Origin: Bradyrhizobium ottawaense
GTDB taxonomy: Bacteria; Pseudomonadota; Alphaproteobacteria; Rhizobiales; Xanthobacteraceae
Length of the DNA stretch: 64,000 nucleotides
Assembly: GCF_900099825.1 (NCBI RefSeq)
Contig: NZ_LT629693.1
Span: 3,793,001 to 3,857,000, forward strand
Direction: 5' to 3'
The notes under the pieces were generated by a model. The model saw only the letters and a program-made list of their open reading frames with translations, was not told the origin of the DNA and made no database searches. Numbering within the stretch: the stretch's first letter is position 1; every line of letters begins with the position of its first letter. Shown here in pieces: positions 1 through 9,482 of the stretch. The position numbers and the translations under genes are program-made.

Positions 1-62
1 TTTCCCAACAGCCGCAATGTCGGGACCCGCTCGAGCAGGGCTACATCATCTTCGATCGACAT
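1..62 (-). CDS. Cyclic nucleotide-binding (Crp/Fnr-like) protein, N-terminus only
   Basis: Only the first 20 codons lie in the window, reading leftward from an ATG at 62 and running off the left edge. The visible peptide begins MSIEDDVALLERVPTLRLLG. That matches the start of small cyclic nucleotide-binding-domain proteins of the Crp/Fnr type in related bacteria, as I remember them; no domain motif is visible in so short a piece. It follows the response-regulator gene on the same strand with a 54-bp gap, so the two could be co-transcribed. The function call is weak and the start codon is reasonable. Confidence 0.55.
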   Translation of the reverse strand, partial: MSIEDDVALLERVPTLRLLG

Positions 63-116
63 GCGTACCGGGCACCGGGATGCGCAAAAATTTACGAATC
101 GCAGGTGCCAAACGTA

Positions 117-803
117 TCACGGCACCAGCTTGTAGCCACCGGCTTCCGTCACCAGGATTTCCGGATTGGCTGCATCTTTTTCGATTTTCTGGCGCAGGCG
201 GTAGATATGGGTTTCCAGCGTGTGCGTGGTGACGCCCGAATTGTAACCCCAGACTTCCTGCAGCAGCGTCTCGCGCGACACCGGCATCTGGCCGGCGCGA
301 TACAGGAAGCGTAGAATCGCGGTTTCCTTCTCGGTCAGCCGCACTTTCCGGGCGTTGGCGCCGGTCAGCATCTTGGAGCCGGGGCGGAAGCTGTAGGGAC
401 CGACGGAAAATACCGCGTCCTCGCTGGCCTCATGCTGGCGGAGCTGGGCCCGGATCCGGGCCAGCAGCACCGCGAACCGGAACGGTTTTGCGACATAGTC
501 GTTGGCGCCGGATTCGAGGCCCAAAATGGTGTCCGAATCGGTATCGTGGCCGGTCAACATGATGATCGGGGCCTTGAAGCCGCCCTTGCGCAGGGACCGC
601 ACGACTTCCCTGCCGTCGGTGTCGGGCAACCCGACATCCATCAGCACCAGATCGGGGGAATTGGCCTTCGCGGCACTGGCGCCCTTGGCGCCGGTATCGA
701 CCGCGGAAGCTTCGAACTCTTCATGCAGCGATAATTGCTCGACCAGCGTATCGCGCAGATCGGTGTCGTCTTCCACGATCAGGATCTTGCGGGCATTGGC
801 CAT
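117..803 (-). CDS. OmpR/PhoB-family response regulator transcription factor
   Basis: A 228-residue two-component response regulator. The receiver domain covers about residues 6-118, with an acidic pair at D12/D13, the phospho-acceptor D56 in LVLMDVGLPD, T84 and K106 in VAKPFRF. A winged-helix DNA-binding domain covers about 130-226 and ends in the typical GGYKLVP. The ATG at 803 is chosen because GAGGA lies 8 bases upstream and it begins the conserved MANARKILIVEDD; an in-frame ATG at 836 lacks such support. No sensor kinase gene is adjacent, so the partner is unknown. It acts as a cytoplasmic DNA-binding regulator; its targets cannot be read from the sequence. Confidence 0.9.
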   Translation of the reverse strand: MANARKILIVEDDTDLRDTLVEQLSLHEEFEASAVDTGAKGASAAKANSPDLVLMDVGLPDTDGREVVRSLRKGGFKAPIIMLTGHDTDSDTILGLESGANDYVAKPFRFAVLLARIRAQLRQHEASEDAVFSVGPYSFRPGSKMLTGANARKVRLTEKETAILRFLYRAGQMPVSRETLLQEVWGYNSGVTTHTLETHIYRLRQKIEKDAANPEILVTEAGGYKLVP

Positions 804-1118
804 AGGTACGATCCTCTTGAGGCAGGCGGCGGACACAAGGGAAGCGTCTCAAGCCGGGTCTTGGTAGGTGATGAACCCTGTCAGCGGGACAGACCGGGTC
901 ATCGGTACTCATTCGCAATCAGGTAAGAGATTGTTACAGTTTCACAAGGCGAACCGCAGTCTATCCCAGATTCGGAGGGCATTTGGATGAATGTCCTGTA
1001 ATGGCGCCAAATAGATCAATTGCGGCCGGGCAGGCAACCCCAAGATTCGAGCATGGGCATGGGAAGCACCACCTTTTCAATCACTTATGAGACAGTTGTG
1101 CGTGATCGGCCGGTCTCG

Positions 1119-1628
1119 ATGATTCGCATCCACCGCGCCGCCGGCGACCCCCGCCGGGGCTGGCTGACCGCTGATAGCTGGACCATACCGGTGGCGCTTG
1201 GCCGCGGCGGCATCCTGGCCAACAAGCGCGAGGGCGATGGCGGCACCCCCATGGGCAGCTTCCGCCCCCTGCAGTTATGGTGGCGCGCCGACCGGCATCC
1301 GCGGCCGCAGACCTATCTGCCGGCGCGGCCGATCCGGCCCGAAGACGCCTGGTGCGAAGACCCGAGCGACCGCCATTACAACCAGCCGGTCCGGCTGGTT
1401 CACGACCAGGCCGGCGACCGGCTGACGCGCCAGGATCACCTCTACGACTTCATCGTCGAGATCGATCACAACTTTAGCCCGCGCATCGCCGGACGCGGCA
1501 GCGCCGTATTCCTGCATCTGGCGCGAATTAATTTTTCACCGACGGCGGGATGCGTTTCGATGACGAAATCCGCCATGCTACGGCTGTTGCGGCGGATGGG
1601 CCCGCAGACCAAGATCATCATCGGCTGA
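1119..1628 (+). CDS. L,D-transpeptidase (YkuD) family protein
   Basis: A small YkuD-type catalytic domain, 169 residues from the ATG at 1119. Family members form 3-3 peptidoglycan cross-links or attach proteins to the wall. The active-site signature is clear near the C-terminus: H133 and C145 in HLARINFSPTAGCVSM. No signal peptide is evident, which is common in this short subgroup. The start is uncertain: ATGs at 1053 and 1059 would add about 20 residues, and none of the candidates has a good ribosome-binding site. I chose 1119 because the family's conserved sequence starts there (MIRIHR). The hydratase gene follows 15 bp downstream. Confidence 0.82.
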   Translation: MIRIHRAAGDPRRGWLTADSWTIPVALGRGGILANKREGDGGTPMGSFRPLQLWWRADRHPRPQTYLPARPIRPEDAWCEDPSDRHYNQPVRLVHDQAGDRLTRQDHLYDFIVEIDHNFSPRIAGRGSAVFLHLARINFSPTAGCVSMTKSAMLRLLRRMGPQTKIIIG

Positions 1629-1643
1629 CCGGGGATCCAATCC

Positions 1644-2429
1644 ATGCTCGACAAGAACCAGATCGCCGCGGCGTCGAAGACCCTGCACGACCATTGGCGC
1701 GCCGGCACCAAGTTCACCGGCATCGACGCCGATCAGCGGCCGCGCGACCGCGCCGAAGGCTATGCCATTCAGGCGGCGATCGAAAAATATTCTTCCGAAC
1801 CGCTGTTCGGCTGGAAGATCGCAGCCACCAGCGAGGCCGGTCAAAAACACATCAATGTGGACGGCCCGATGGCCGGACGAATCCTGGCCGAGACCGTCAT
1901 CGCCGATGGCGGCACGGCTTCGATGGCCGGCAATGAAATGCGCGTCGCCGAGCCCGAATTCGCCTTTCGCATGCGCAAGGATTTGCCGGCACGTTCGACC
2001 CCCTACACCCTGCAGCAGGTTCTCGATGCGGTCGACACGCTGCATCCCGCGATCGAAATTCCGGATTCGCGATTTGCGGATTTCGTCAGCGCCGGAGCCG
2101 CGCAGATCATCGCGGACAATGCCTGCGCGCATTTGTTCGTGCTCGGCCCGCCGACAACGACGGACTGGCGTGCGCTCGATCTCGTCGAGGAGAAACCTGT
2201 CATCACGCTGCGCGGCCAACAATTCACCGGGCACGGCAAGAACGTGCTCGGCGATCCCCGCGTGGCGCTGACATGGCTTGCCAATGAATTGCGTCAACTC
2301 GGCATGACGCTGAAAGCCGACCGCGTGGTTACGACCGGCACCTGTCACCCGCCGCTCCCGATCCAGTCGGGCGATCGCGTCGAATGCGATTTCGGTTCGC
2401 TCGGAAAAGTGTCGGTGGGGTTCAAGTAG
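1644..2429 (+). CDS. 2-keto-4-pentenoate hydratase-like enzyme
   Basis: A 261-residue protein resembling the MhpD/fumarylacetoacetase-superfamily hydratases, which add water to 2-hydroxypenta-2,4-dienoates in meta-cleavage of aromatic compounds. Typical stretches are FGWKIAATSEAGQKHI, VAEPEFAFRM (with metal-binding-type acidic residues), HPAIEIPDSRF and, near the end, TGTCHPPLPIQSGDRV. Length is normal for the family. No other aromatic-degradation gene is near, so the physiological substrate is open. It follows the L,D-transpeptidase gene by 15 bp and may share its transcript. A palindromic repeat separates it from the convergent yggS. Confidence 0.82.
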   Translation: MLDKNQIAAASKTLHDHWRAGTKFTGIDADQRPRDRAEGYAIQAAIEKYSSEPLFGWKIAATSEAGQKHINVDGPMAGRILAETVIADGGTASMAGNEMRVAEPEFAFRMRKDLPARSTPYTLQQVLDAVDTLHPAIEIPDSRFADFVSAGAAQIIADNACAHLFVLGPPTTTDWRALDLVEEKPVITLRGQQFTGHGKNVLGDPRVALTWLANELRQLGMTLKADRVVTTGTCHPPLPIQSGDRVECDFGSLGKVSVGFK

Positions 2430-2439
2430 GCTCTCTCCC

Positions 2440-2523
2440 CGTCATTCCGGGATGGTGCGTCAGCACCAGACCCGGAATCTCGAGATTCCGGGTTCGATGC
2501 TTCGCATCGCCCCGGAATGACGG
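2440..2523. repeat. Palindromic intergenic repeat, CGTCATTCCGGG type
   Basis: Between the convergent hydratase and yggS genes. The outer arms are CGTCATTCCGGG and CCCCGGAATGACGG, with an inner palindrome (CCCGGAATCTCGAGATTCCGGG, shown in two halves around CTCGAG) and further pairing of GATGGTGCG-like segments. It can form a long hairpin on either strand and may end transcription from both sides. Similar elements are widely dispersed in Bradyrhizobium genomes, to my knowledge. Confidence 0.8.
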
Positions 2524-2532
2524 TAACGCGCT

Positions 2533-3210
2533 TTACCGATGCCCGAAGATCGCCGACCCCACGCGCACATGCGTCGCGCCGAACTGAATCGCGACCGCGA
2601 AATCCGCGCTCATGCCCATCGACAGATTCGTGAACCCGTTGCGCGCGGCGATCTTGGCGGTCAGCGCAAAATGCGGCGCCGGCGCCTCGTTGACCGGCGG
2701 GATGCACATCAGCCCGGAAATCACGAGGCCGTATTTGTCGCGGCAGCTCGCAATGAACGCATCCGCCTCGCCCGGCGCGACCCCGGCCTTCTGCGGTTCC
2801 TCACCGGTGTTGAGCTGGACGAACAATTCCGGCTGCTTTTTCTGCGAATTGATTTCCTTGGCTAACGCTTCGCAAATGCTCGGACGGTCGACCGAATGGA
2901 TGGCATCGAACAGCGCCACCGCCTCCTTCGCCTTGTTGGATTGCAGCGGCCCGATCAGATGCAGGGCAATGCCGGCGTAAGCGGACGTTAGCGCCGGCCA
3001 CTTCGTCTTCGCCTCCTGCACGCGATTTTCGCCGAATACGCGCTGTCCGGCGTCGATAACAGGCGAAATCGCCGCCGCATCGAACGTCTTCGACACGGCG
3101 ATCAGCGTCACCGACGCGCGCTCGCGGCGCGCTTCCTTGCAGGCCCGCGCGATCTCCTGCTCCACCGTGGCGAGACCGTTTGGTAAAGGCTTGGTTAGCG
3201 GTGCTGTCAT
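2533..3210 (-). CDS. yggS: YggS/PLPBP family pyridoxal-phosphate homeostasis protein
   Basis: A 225-residue alanine-racemase-fold protein that binds PLP and helps control its free level in the cytoplasm. The PLP lysine is K41 in LIAVSKTF. Other family landmarks are VFGENRVQEA, HLIGPLQSNK, VQLNTGEEPQKAG, SGLMCIPP and the C-terminal LSMGMSADF and ATHVRVGSAIFG. The reading frame stays open far upstream, but conserved sequence begins only near the ATG at 3210 (an ATG at 3222 is a close alternative). It is divergent from the diguanylate cyclase gene, 118 bp away. Confidence 0.92.
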   Translation of the reverse strand: MTAPLTKPLPNGLATVEQEIARACKEARRERASVTLIAVSKTFDAAAISPVIDAGQRVFGENRVQEAKTKWPALTSAYAGIALHLIGPLQSNKAKEAVALFDAIHSVDRPSICEALAKEINSQKKQPELFVQLNTGEEPQKAGVAPGEADAFIASCRDKYGLVISGLMCIPPVNEAPAPHFALTAKIAARNGFTNLSMGMSADFAVAIQFGATHVRVGSAIFGHR

Positions 3211-3328
3211 CTCTCGCGTCATCTCGCGTGCTGAACGTAGATTTACGGGATTTCCTCGAATTTTACCAAGTTCGGGAAAGGCTTTTTGAACCCTTCGCTC
3301 TACCTTGCCAACGGGGTAGGGGACAAAG

Positions 3329-5023
3329 ATGTCTGGCGTCAGTTTCAACCGCAACAGGGTTAAACTCAAGAAGCTTCTGGGAATCCGCGCACGGCTGGCC
3401 TTGCTCGCCGTGATCCTGGTGGCGCCCTTGATGCTGGAACGCGCCCGGTCGCTCGAAGACACCCGTGCCCGCCAGATCGCACAGGCCTCCGACGAATTCT
3501 CCAACCTCGCCCGCCACAGCGCCGATGCCCAGCGCGAGGTGATTTCGTCGGTCGAGACCATCCTGAAGTCCGCCGCCTATATCCGCGCCTCGGCCGGCGG
3601 TATCGCCCGCAGTTGCGACATGATGCGCGCCAGCCTCCCCGCCAACCTGCCCTGGATCCGCACGCTGTTGATCGTCGGCGGCAACGGACGGGTACAGTGC
3701 TCGACCACCAACGCCTTGGTCGGCCTCGATCTCAGCGACCGGGCCTATATGAAGAAAGCGCGCGAAACCCGCGACTTCGTCCTGAGCGACTTTTTGTTCG
3801 CGAAGCCAACCAATTCACCGATCGTGATGGCCGCCTATCCGGTGTCGGCCATCAACGACGAGGCCGATTCCGTCATTCTCGCCGCCGTCAGCCTCGACTG
3901 GATGTCGAAGATCCTCGGCAATCTCAGCGGCCGCCCCGGTGTCACGGCAGCGCTGATCGACAGCACCGGGACCATCATGGCGGCACCGGGCGATCAGGCC
4001 AGCATGATCGGCCGGTCGCTCGACAATGTGCCGCTGTTGTCGGCGATCGCTGACAAGGCGCTAAGTTCCGACGCGCCCAACGGCTCGATCGCGTTTTCGG
4101 CGGCCGATGGCTTCAAACGAGCCCTCAGCTTCATCCGCATTCCTGGCACCGACTCACGCCTGATCGTCAGCATCGACGAAGCCAAGGTCACGGCGGCGAT
4201 CAATCGCGAGATTCGTACCGCCTATCTCCAGCTTTGCTTCGTCTGCCTGTTCGTGCTGCTCGGGGCGCTGATCGCGGCGGAGAAGCTCGTCATCAACCCG
4301 ATCGAAGTCATGACCGGAATGGCCAGGCGCTTCGGCGAGGGCGACTCGTCGGCCCGCGTCGCGCGCAGCCGCCTGCCGTCCGAATTCATGCCGCTGGCCC
4401 GCGCCTTCAATGCGATGGCAGCGCAACTCAGCCAGCGCGAGCGCGAACTGGTCGCCACCAATGACCGGCTCACCGTGATGGCCTCGATCGACATGCTGTC
4501 GGGCCTGGCCAACCGGCGCGGCTTCCAGAGCCGGCTCGATTTCGAATGGATGAAGGCGCAGCAGTACAACAGCGAGCTGTCGCTGCTGATGATCGATGTC
4601 GATCACTTCAAGCTCTACAACGACACCTACGGCCATCCCGAAGGTGACACCTGCCTGACCCGGCTCGGCGAAACCCTGGCCGGCATCGCCGCCGACACCA
4701 TGGGCTTTGCCGGCCGCTATGGCGGCGAGGAATTTTGTCTGTTGCTGCCGAATACCGGGCCGTTGAAGGCGCTCGAAGTCGGCGAAACGGTGCGGGCGGC
4801 GATCCTGGGCCTCGCCATGCCGCATGTGACGTCCAATCACCAGATCGTCACCGTGAGCGTCGGCGTCGCCGTGACGCTGCCAAACGAGAGCCAGCGCCCC
4901 GGCGACCTGATCGAGGCCGCCGACGCCGCCCTCTACGCCGCCAAACACCGCGGCCGCAACACCGTGGTCGAGCACGGCTTTGCCAAGCTGGTCGACGAGG
5001 CCGGGCTGGCGATGGCGGGGTAA
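3329..5023 (+). CDS. Membrane diguanylate cyclase (periplasmic sensor, HAMP, GGDEF)
   Basis: A 564-residue inner-membrane protein predicted to make cyclic di-GMP. A transmembrane helix lies at about 21-37, followed by an extracytoplasmic sensor of dCache/PDC character (about 40-290), a second helix at 299-319, a HAMP linker (about 317-372) and a GGDEF domain (about 380-545). The signature is GGEEF at 465-469, an active form, with MIDVDHFKLYND upstream. The inhibitory RxxD motif that normally lies just before the signature is absent (DTMG in its place), so product feedback through that site is not expected. ATG at 3329 follows a GGGGAC stretch. The ligand is unknown. Confidence 0.9.
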   Translation: MSGVSFNRNRVKLKKLLGIRARLALLAVILVAPLMLERARSLEDTRARQIAQASDEFSNLARHSADAQREVISSVETILKSAAYIRASAGGIARSCDMMRASLPANLPWIRTLLIVGGNGRVQCSTTNALVGLDLSDRAYMKKARETRDFVLSDFLFAKPTNSPIVMAAYPVSAINDEADSVILAAVSLDWMSKILGNLSGRPGVTAALIDSTGTIMAAPGDQASMIGRSLDNVPLLSAIADKALSSDAPNGSIAFSAADGFKRALSFIRIPGTDSRLIVSIDEAKVTAAINREIRTAYLQLCFVCLFVLLGALIAAEKLVINPIEVMTGMARRFGEGDSSARVARSRLPSEFMPLARAFNAMAAQLSQRERELVATNDRLTVMASIDMLSGLANRRGFQSRLDFEWMKAQQYNSELSLLMIDVDHFKLYNDTYGHPEGDTCLTRLGETLAGIAADTMGFAGRYGGEEFCLLLPNTGPLKALEVGETVRAAILGLAMPHVTSNHQIVTVSVGVAVTLPNESQRPGDLIEAADAALYAAKHRGRNTVVEHGFAKLVDEAGLAMAG

Positions 5024-5153
5024 TCGTCGTCACGCGGCCCGGGCCAAACGGCCGTTAGCACCCTCCCCGACCCGTTGACCCCACAGCCGCTTTTGTGGCC
5101 TAGTCCGCCGTCCCTAAACGGGCCCCCGAATCCACAAAAAGCCCTGCGATTTC

Positions 5154-7778
5154 ATGACCTCCGAACGCTATAACGCCCGTGATTCCGAGCCGCGCTGGCA
5201 ACGCCAGTGGGACCAGAAGGCGATCTTCGCCTCCAAAAACGACGATCCGCGGCCGAAATATTACGTGCTCGAGATGTTCCCCTACCCGTCCGGGCGCATC
5301 CATATCGGGCATGTCCGCAATTACACGCTGGGCGACGTGCTGGCGCGGTTCATGCGCGCCAAGGGTTTTAACGTGCTGCACCCGATGGGCTGGGACGCGT
5401 TCGGACTGCCGGCGGAGAACGCCGCGATCGAGCGCAAGGTGGCGCCGAAAGCCTGGACCTACGACAACATCGCCGCGATGAAGAAACAGCTGCAGTCGAT
5501 CGGGCTGTCGCTCGACTGGTCACGCGAATTCGCGACCTGCGACCCCAGCTACTACAAGCACCAGCAGAGGATGTTTTTGGATTTTCTGCGCGAAGGCCTC
5601 GCCGAACGCGAGAAGCGCAAGATCAACTGGGACCCGGTCGACATGACCGTGCTCGCCAACGAGCAGGTGATCGACGGCCGCGGCTGGCGCTCCGGCGCTG
5701 TCGTCGAGCAGCGCGAGATGAACCAGTGGGTCTTCAAGATCACGAAGTACTCGCAGGAACTGCTGGACGCTTTGGATGGCCTGGATCGCTGGCCCGACAA
5801 GGTCCGCCTGATGCAGCGCAACTGGATCGGCCGCTCCGAAGGCTTGCTGGTGCGCTTCGCGCTCGATCCGGCAACGACGCCGGCCGGCGAGTCCGAGCTG
5901 AAGATTTTCACGACGCGGCCCGACACGCTGTTCGGCGCCAAGTTCATGGCGATCGCGGCCGATCATCCGCTGGCACAGGCAGCGGCTGCAAAGAATCCGA
6001 AGCTCGCCGAGTTCATCGCCGAGGTGAAGAAGATCGGCACCGCGCAGGAAATCATCGACACCGCTGAGAAGCAGGGTTTCGACACCGGCATCCGCGCCGT
6101 GCATCCGTTCGACCCAAGCTGGAAGATTCCGGTTTACGTCGCCAACTTCGTGCTGATGGAATACGGCACCGGCGCGATCTTCGGTTGCCCGGGGCACGAC
6201 CAGCGCGATCTCGACTTCGTCAACAAATACGGCCTCGGCGTCACGCCGGTGGTCTGCCCCGAGGGCCAGGACCCGGCCACCTTTGTCATCACCGACACCG
6301 CCTATGACGGCGACGGCCGCATGATCAATTCGCGCTTCCTCGATGGCATGACCATCGAGCAGGCCAAGGAAGAAGTCGCAAAGCGGCTGGAAACCGAGGT
6401 TCGCGGCAACATGCCGGTCGGCGAGCGGCAGGTGAACTTTCGCCTGCGCGACTGGGGCATCTCACGGCAGCGCTATTGGGGCTGCCCGATCCCGGTGATC
6501 CATTGCCCGAAATGCGACGTCGTGCCAGTGCCCGATGCGGATCTGCCGGTCGTGCTGCCCGAGGATGTCTCCTTCGACAAGCCCGGCAACGCGCTCGACC
6601 ATCATCCGACCTGGAAGCACGTCGCCTGCCCGAAATGCGGCGGCAAAGCCCAGCGCGAAACCGACACCATGGATACCTTCGTGGACTCGTCCTGGTATTT
6701 CGCGCGCTTCACCGACCCCTGGAACGACAAGGCGCCGACGACGCCAGAAGTTGCGAACCGGATGATGCCGGTCGACCAGTATATCGGCGGCGTCGAGCAC
6801 GCGATCCTGCATCTGCTGTACAGCCGCTTCTTCACCCGTGCGATGAAGGCGACCGGACATATCGGCATGGACGAGCCGTTTGCCGGCATGTTCACGCAGG
6901 GCATGGTGGTGCACGAGACCTATCAGAAGGCCGACGGCTCCTACGTGACGCCGGCGGAAGTGAAGATCGAGACCGCCGCCAACGGCAAGCGCGCCACGCT
7001 GCTCACGACAGGCGAAGACATCCATGTCGGCGCCATCGAGAAGATGTCGAAGTCGAAGAAGAACACCGTCGACCCCGACGACATCATCGCGACCTATGGC
7101 GCCGATGTCGCGCGCTGGTTCATGCTGTCGGACTCGCCGCCCGATCGCGACGTGATCTGGAGCGACGAGCGCGTGCAGGGCGCCTCGCGCTTCGTGCAGC
7201 GGCTGTGGCGGCTGGTGAACGAATCCGCTGACCTTGCCAAATCAGCCCCGGCGGCCCGGCCGGCGGCGTTCGGCCCGGACGCCCTGGCGCTGCGGAAAGC
7301 GGCCCATGGCGCGCTGGACAAGGTGTCCTCAGGTATTGAGCGGCTGCATTTCAATGTCTGTCTCGCCCATATCCGCGAATTCGCCAATGCGCTGGCCGAG
7401 GTGCTGGCGCGCGAGGGAACCCCTGCGCCCGATCTCGCCTGGGCAGTCCAGGAGGCCTCCGTCATCCTTGTTCAACTGTTTGCGCCCATGATGCCGCATC
7501 TGGCCGAGGAGTGCTGGACGGTATTGGGGCAATCCGGGCTGATTTCGGAGGCCAATTGGCCCCAAATCGAACGCGATTTGCTGGTTGAAGACACCGTGAC
7601 GCTGGTGGTCCAGGTCAACGGCAAAAAGCGGGGTGATGTAACCGTGCCACGGGGCGCCCAAAATCCGGAAATTGAGGCTGCCGTTCTGGCACTCGATGCG
7701 GTAAAACTGGCCCTCGGCGGCAAGTCCGTCCGCAAGGTGATCGTGGTTCCGATGAGGATTGTGAATGTCGTTGGCTAA
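5154..7778 (+). CDS. leuS: Leucyl-tRNA synthetase
   Basis: An 874-residue class I aminoacyl-tRNA synthetase that charges tRNA-Leu. The HIGH-type motif is in [11 protein letters not shown] (residues 43-53) and the KMSKS loop is at 630-634. The large editing insertion lies between, including [17 protein letters not shown] and the GCPGHDQRD loop of the hydrolytic site. A short zinc-knuckle-like CPKC pair is present (about residues 447-500). Length is normal. The stop overlaps the start of lptE by 14 bp, giving a leuS-lptE-holA transcription unit, a common order in alphaproteobacteria. Confidence 0.98.
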   Translation: MTSERYNARDSEPRWQRQWDQKAIFASKNDDPRPKYYVLEMFPYPSGRIHIGHVRNYTLGDVLARFMRAKGFNVLHPMGWDAFGLPAENAAIERKVAPKAWTYDNIAAMKKQLQSIGLSLDWSREFATCDPSYYKHQQRMFLDFLREGLAEREKRKINWDPVDMTVLANEQVIDGRGWRSGAVVEQREMNQWVFKITKYSQELLDALDGLDRWPDKVRLMQRNWIGRSEGLLVRFALDPATTPAGESELKIFTTRPDTLFGAKFMAIAADHPLAQAAAAKNPKLAEFIAEVKKIGTAQEIIDTAEKQGFDTGIRAVHPFDPSWKIPVYVANFVLMEYGTGAIFGCPGHDQRDLDFVNKYGLGVTPVVCPEGQDPATFVITDTAYDGDGRMINSRFLDGMTIEQAKEEVAKRLETEVRGNMPVGERQVNFRLRDWGISRQRYWGCPIPVIHCPKCDVVPVPDADLPVVLPEDVSFDKPGNALDHHPTWKHVACPKCGGKAQRETDTMDTFVDSSWYFARFTDPWNDKAPTTPEVANRMMPVDQYIGGVEHAILHLLYSRFFTRAMKATGHIGMDEPFAGMFTQGMVVHETYQKADGSYVTPAEVKIETAANGKRATLLTTGEDIHVGAIEKMSKSKKNTVDPDDIIATYGADVARWFMLSDSPPDRDVIWSDERVQGASRFVQRLWRLVNESADLAKSAPAARPAAFGPDALALRKAAHGALDKVSSGIERLHFNVCLAHIREFANALAEVLAREGTPAPDLAWAVQEASVILVQLFAPMMPHLAEECWTVLGQSGLISEANWPQIERDLLVEDTVTLVVQVNGKKRGDVTVPRGAQNPEIEAAVLALDAVKLALGGKSVRKVIVVPMRIVNVVG

Positions 7779-8316
7779 CACCCGGATCGTCGCTCGGCTG
7801 CTCGCCGTGGCCGCTCTGGCAGCGCTGACGGCCGGCTGCTTCCAGCCGATGTATGCCGAGCATGCCGACGGCACCCCAGGGCTGCGCGAAAAGCTGATGG
7901 GCGTGGAAGTCCCGCCGGTCGACAAGAACAACGCGTCGCGCGAAGCCCGCATCCAGGTCGAAATCCGCAACGCGCTGGCGTTCAAGCTCTACGGCACCGC
8001 CACCGGAATGCCGCCGACCCATCGGCTGGTGCTTCGCTTCAACTCCAGCCGCTCTTCGCTGATGATCGATCAGGCCACGGGACTGCCGACCAGCGAGAAC
8101 TACGGCATCGACGCGCAGTACAATCTGATCGACCTCGCCACCAACAAATCGGTCATGACCGGCACCACCTTCTCCCGCGTGTCCTACGATATCCCGGGCC
8201 AGCTGCAGCGCTTCGCCCGTGCCCGCGCCTTCCGCGACGCCGAAGATCGCGCCGCCAACGAAATCGCGGAAAACATCCAGACCCGGTTGGCGTCGTTCTT
8301 CGTCGCCGGCACCTGA
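7765..8316 (+). CDS. lptE: LPS-assembly lipoprotein LptE
   Basis: A 183-residue outer-membrane lipoprotein that plugs the LptD barrel for lipopolysaccharide export. It has a short basic N-terminus, a hydrophobic stretch and the lipobox LTAGC with the lipidated Cys at 25, followed by QPMYAE. The rest is the LptE/RlpB-like fold (for example [20 protein letters not shown]). Its ATG lies inside the 3' end of leuS (14-bp overlap), pointing to translational coupling, and holA starts 3 bp after its stop. Sequence divergence in this family is high, so the call leans on the lipobox and the context. Confidence 0.9.
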   Translation: MSLANTRIVARLLAVAALAALTAGCFQPMYAEHADGTPGLREKLMGVEVPPVDKNNASREARIQVEIRNALAFKLYGTATGMPPTHRLVLRFNSSRSSLMIDQATGLPTSENYGIDAQYNLIDLATNKSVMTGTTFSRVSYDIPGQLQRFARARAFRDAEDRAANEIAENIQTRLASFFVAGT

Positions 8317-8319
8317 TCC

Positions 8320-9348
8320 TTGGTCGCGCTCCGCGGAAAAGAGATCGACGCTTTTCTCGCCCGGCCCGATGCCGGCCGCCCCATCATCCTGCTTTACGGT
8401 CCCGACGCCGGCCTCGTGCGCGAACGCGCCGATGCCTTGTTGGCGTCTGCGGTCGACGATCCCAACGATCCCTTCTCGCTGGTCCGGCTGGATGGCGACG
8501 AACTGGCGGCCGAGCCTTCGCGGCTGGTCGACGAAGCGATGACGGTGCCGCTGTTCGGCGGCCGCCGCGCCATTCGGGTGCGCGCCGGCTCGCGCAGTTT
8601 CGCTGGCGGAGTCGACACGCTGGCGGACATGCCGCTGAAGGATTGCCGCATCGTGATCGAGGCCGGCGAGTTGCGGCCGGAGTCGGCGCTGCGCAAGGCC
8701 TGCGAACGCGCCAAGACCGCCGTCGCCATCGCCTGCTATCCCGACACCGAGCGCGACCTCGCTAAATTGATCGATGACGAGCTGCGCGTCTCCAACCTGC
8801 GCATCGCGCCGGACGCGCGCGCGGTGTTGGCGGCGCTGCTCGGCGGCGACCGGCAGGCCTCCCGCAACGAGCTTCGCAAGCTCGCGCTTTATTCCCATGG
8901 CCAGGGCGAGGTGACGCTCGACGACGTCATGACCGTGGTTTCCGACGCTTCCGAACTAAAGCTCGACCCGATCGTCGACAGCGCCTTTGCGGGCAAGCCG
9001 GATCTGGTCGAGAGCGAGTTTGCGAAAGCGATGGTCGCCGGCACCTATCCCGGCGTGATCATCATGGCCGCGCAGCGCCAGGCGGCATGGCTGCACAAAT
9101 CATCGCTGGCGGTGGCCGAGGGCACGCCGACCTCGGTCCTGCTGGAGAGCGGATATCCGCGCGTCCATTTCTCGCGCAAGGCCAATGTCGAAATCGCGCT
9201 GCGCAATTTCAGCCCGGCCAAGCTCGTCGCCATCATCGAGCAGCTCGCCACCGCCGCGTTCGACATGCGCAAGCAGGCCACGCTGGCGTCCGCGATCGCG
9301 CAACGCACGCTGCTTTCGATCGCTGTCAATGCGCGGCGACGGGGGTAG
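8320..9348 (+). CDS. holA: DNA polymerase III delta subunit
   Basis: A 342-residue clamp-loader delta subunit, which opens the beta sliding clamp. Family features include LLYGPDAGLVRERAD near the N-terminus and the C-terminal collar-type domain (LDDVMTVVSDASELKLDPIVD through RKQATLASAIAQRTL). The likely start is a TTG at 8320, three bases after the lptE stop; conserved sequence (VALRGKEIDAF) begins at once and no ATG is available nearby. It forms the end of the leuS-lptE-holA cluster and converges on parB across a palindromic repeat. Confidence 0.92.
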   Translation: MVALRGKEIDAFLARPDAGRPIILLYGPDAGLVRERADALLASAVDDPNDPFSLVRLDGDELAAEPSRLVDEAMTVPLFGGRRAIRVRAGSRSFAGGVDTLADMPLKDCRIVIEAGELRPESALRKACERAKTAVAIACYPDTERDLAKLIDDELRVSNLRIAPDARAVLAALLGGDRQASRNELRKLALYSHGQGEVTLDDVMTVVSDASELKLDPIVDSAFAGKPDLVESEFAKAMVAGTYPGVIIMAAQRQAAWLHKSSLAVAEGTPTSVLLESGYPRVHFSRKANVEIALRNFSPAKLVAIIEQLATAAFDMRKQATLASAIAQRTLLSIAVNARRRG

Positions 9349-9357
9349 CTTTCTCGG

Positions 9358-9480
9358 TGTCGTCCCGGCGAACGCCGGGACCCATAACCACCGTCACCAG
9401 TTGTTGGAGAAGGCGTTAGCGATCTTGCTTAATCGATAGCACAACGCGGTATGGGTCCCGGCGTTCGCCGGGACGACGGT
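9358..9480. repeat. Palindromic repeat, GTCCCGGCGAACGCCGGGAC type
   Basis: Two inverted arms (CGTCCCGGCGAACGCCGGGA at 9361 and CCCGGCGTTCGCCGGGACGA near 9456-9475), each itself a small hairpin, flank about 75 bp. The arms carry the continuation CCCATAACCAC or GTATGGG. It fills the gap between convergent holA and parB. A second, diverged copy is at 26328-26480. Confidence 0.8.
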
Positions 9481-9482
9481 GA

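Noticed and set aside
7615..8898. A 427-codon - strand frame opposite leuS, lptE and holA
   Set aside because: It spans three real genes on the other strand and has no start signal; a shadow.
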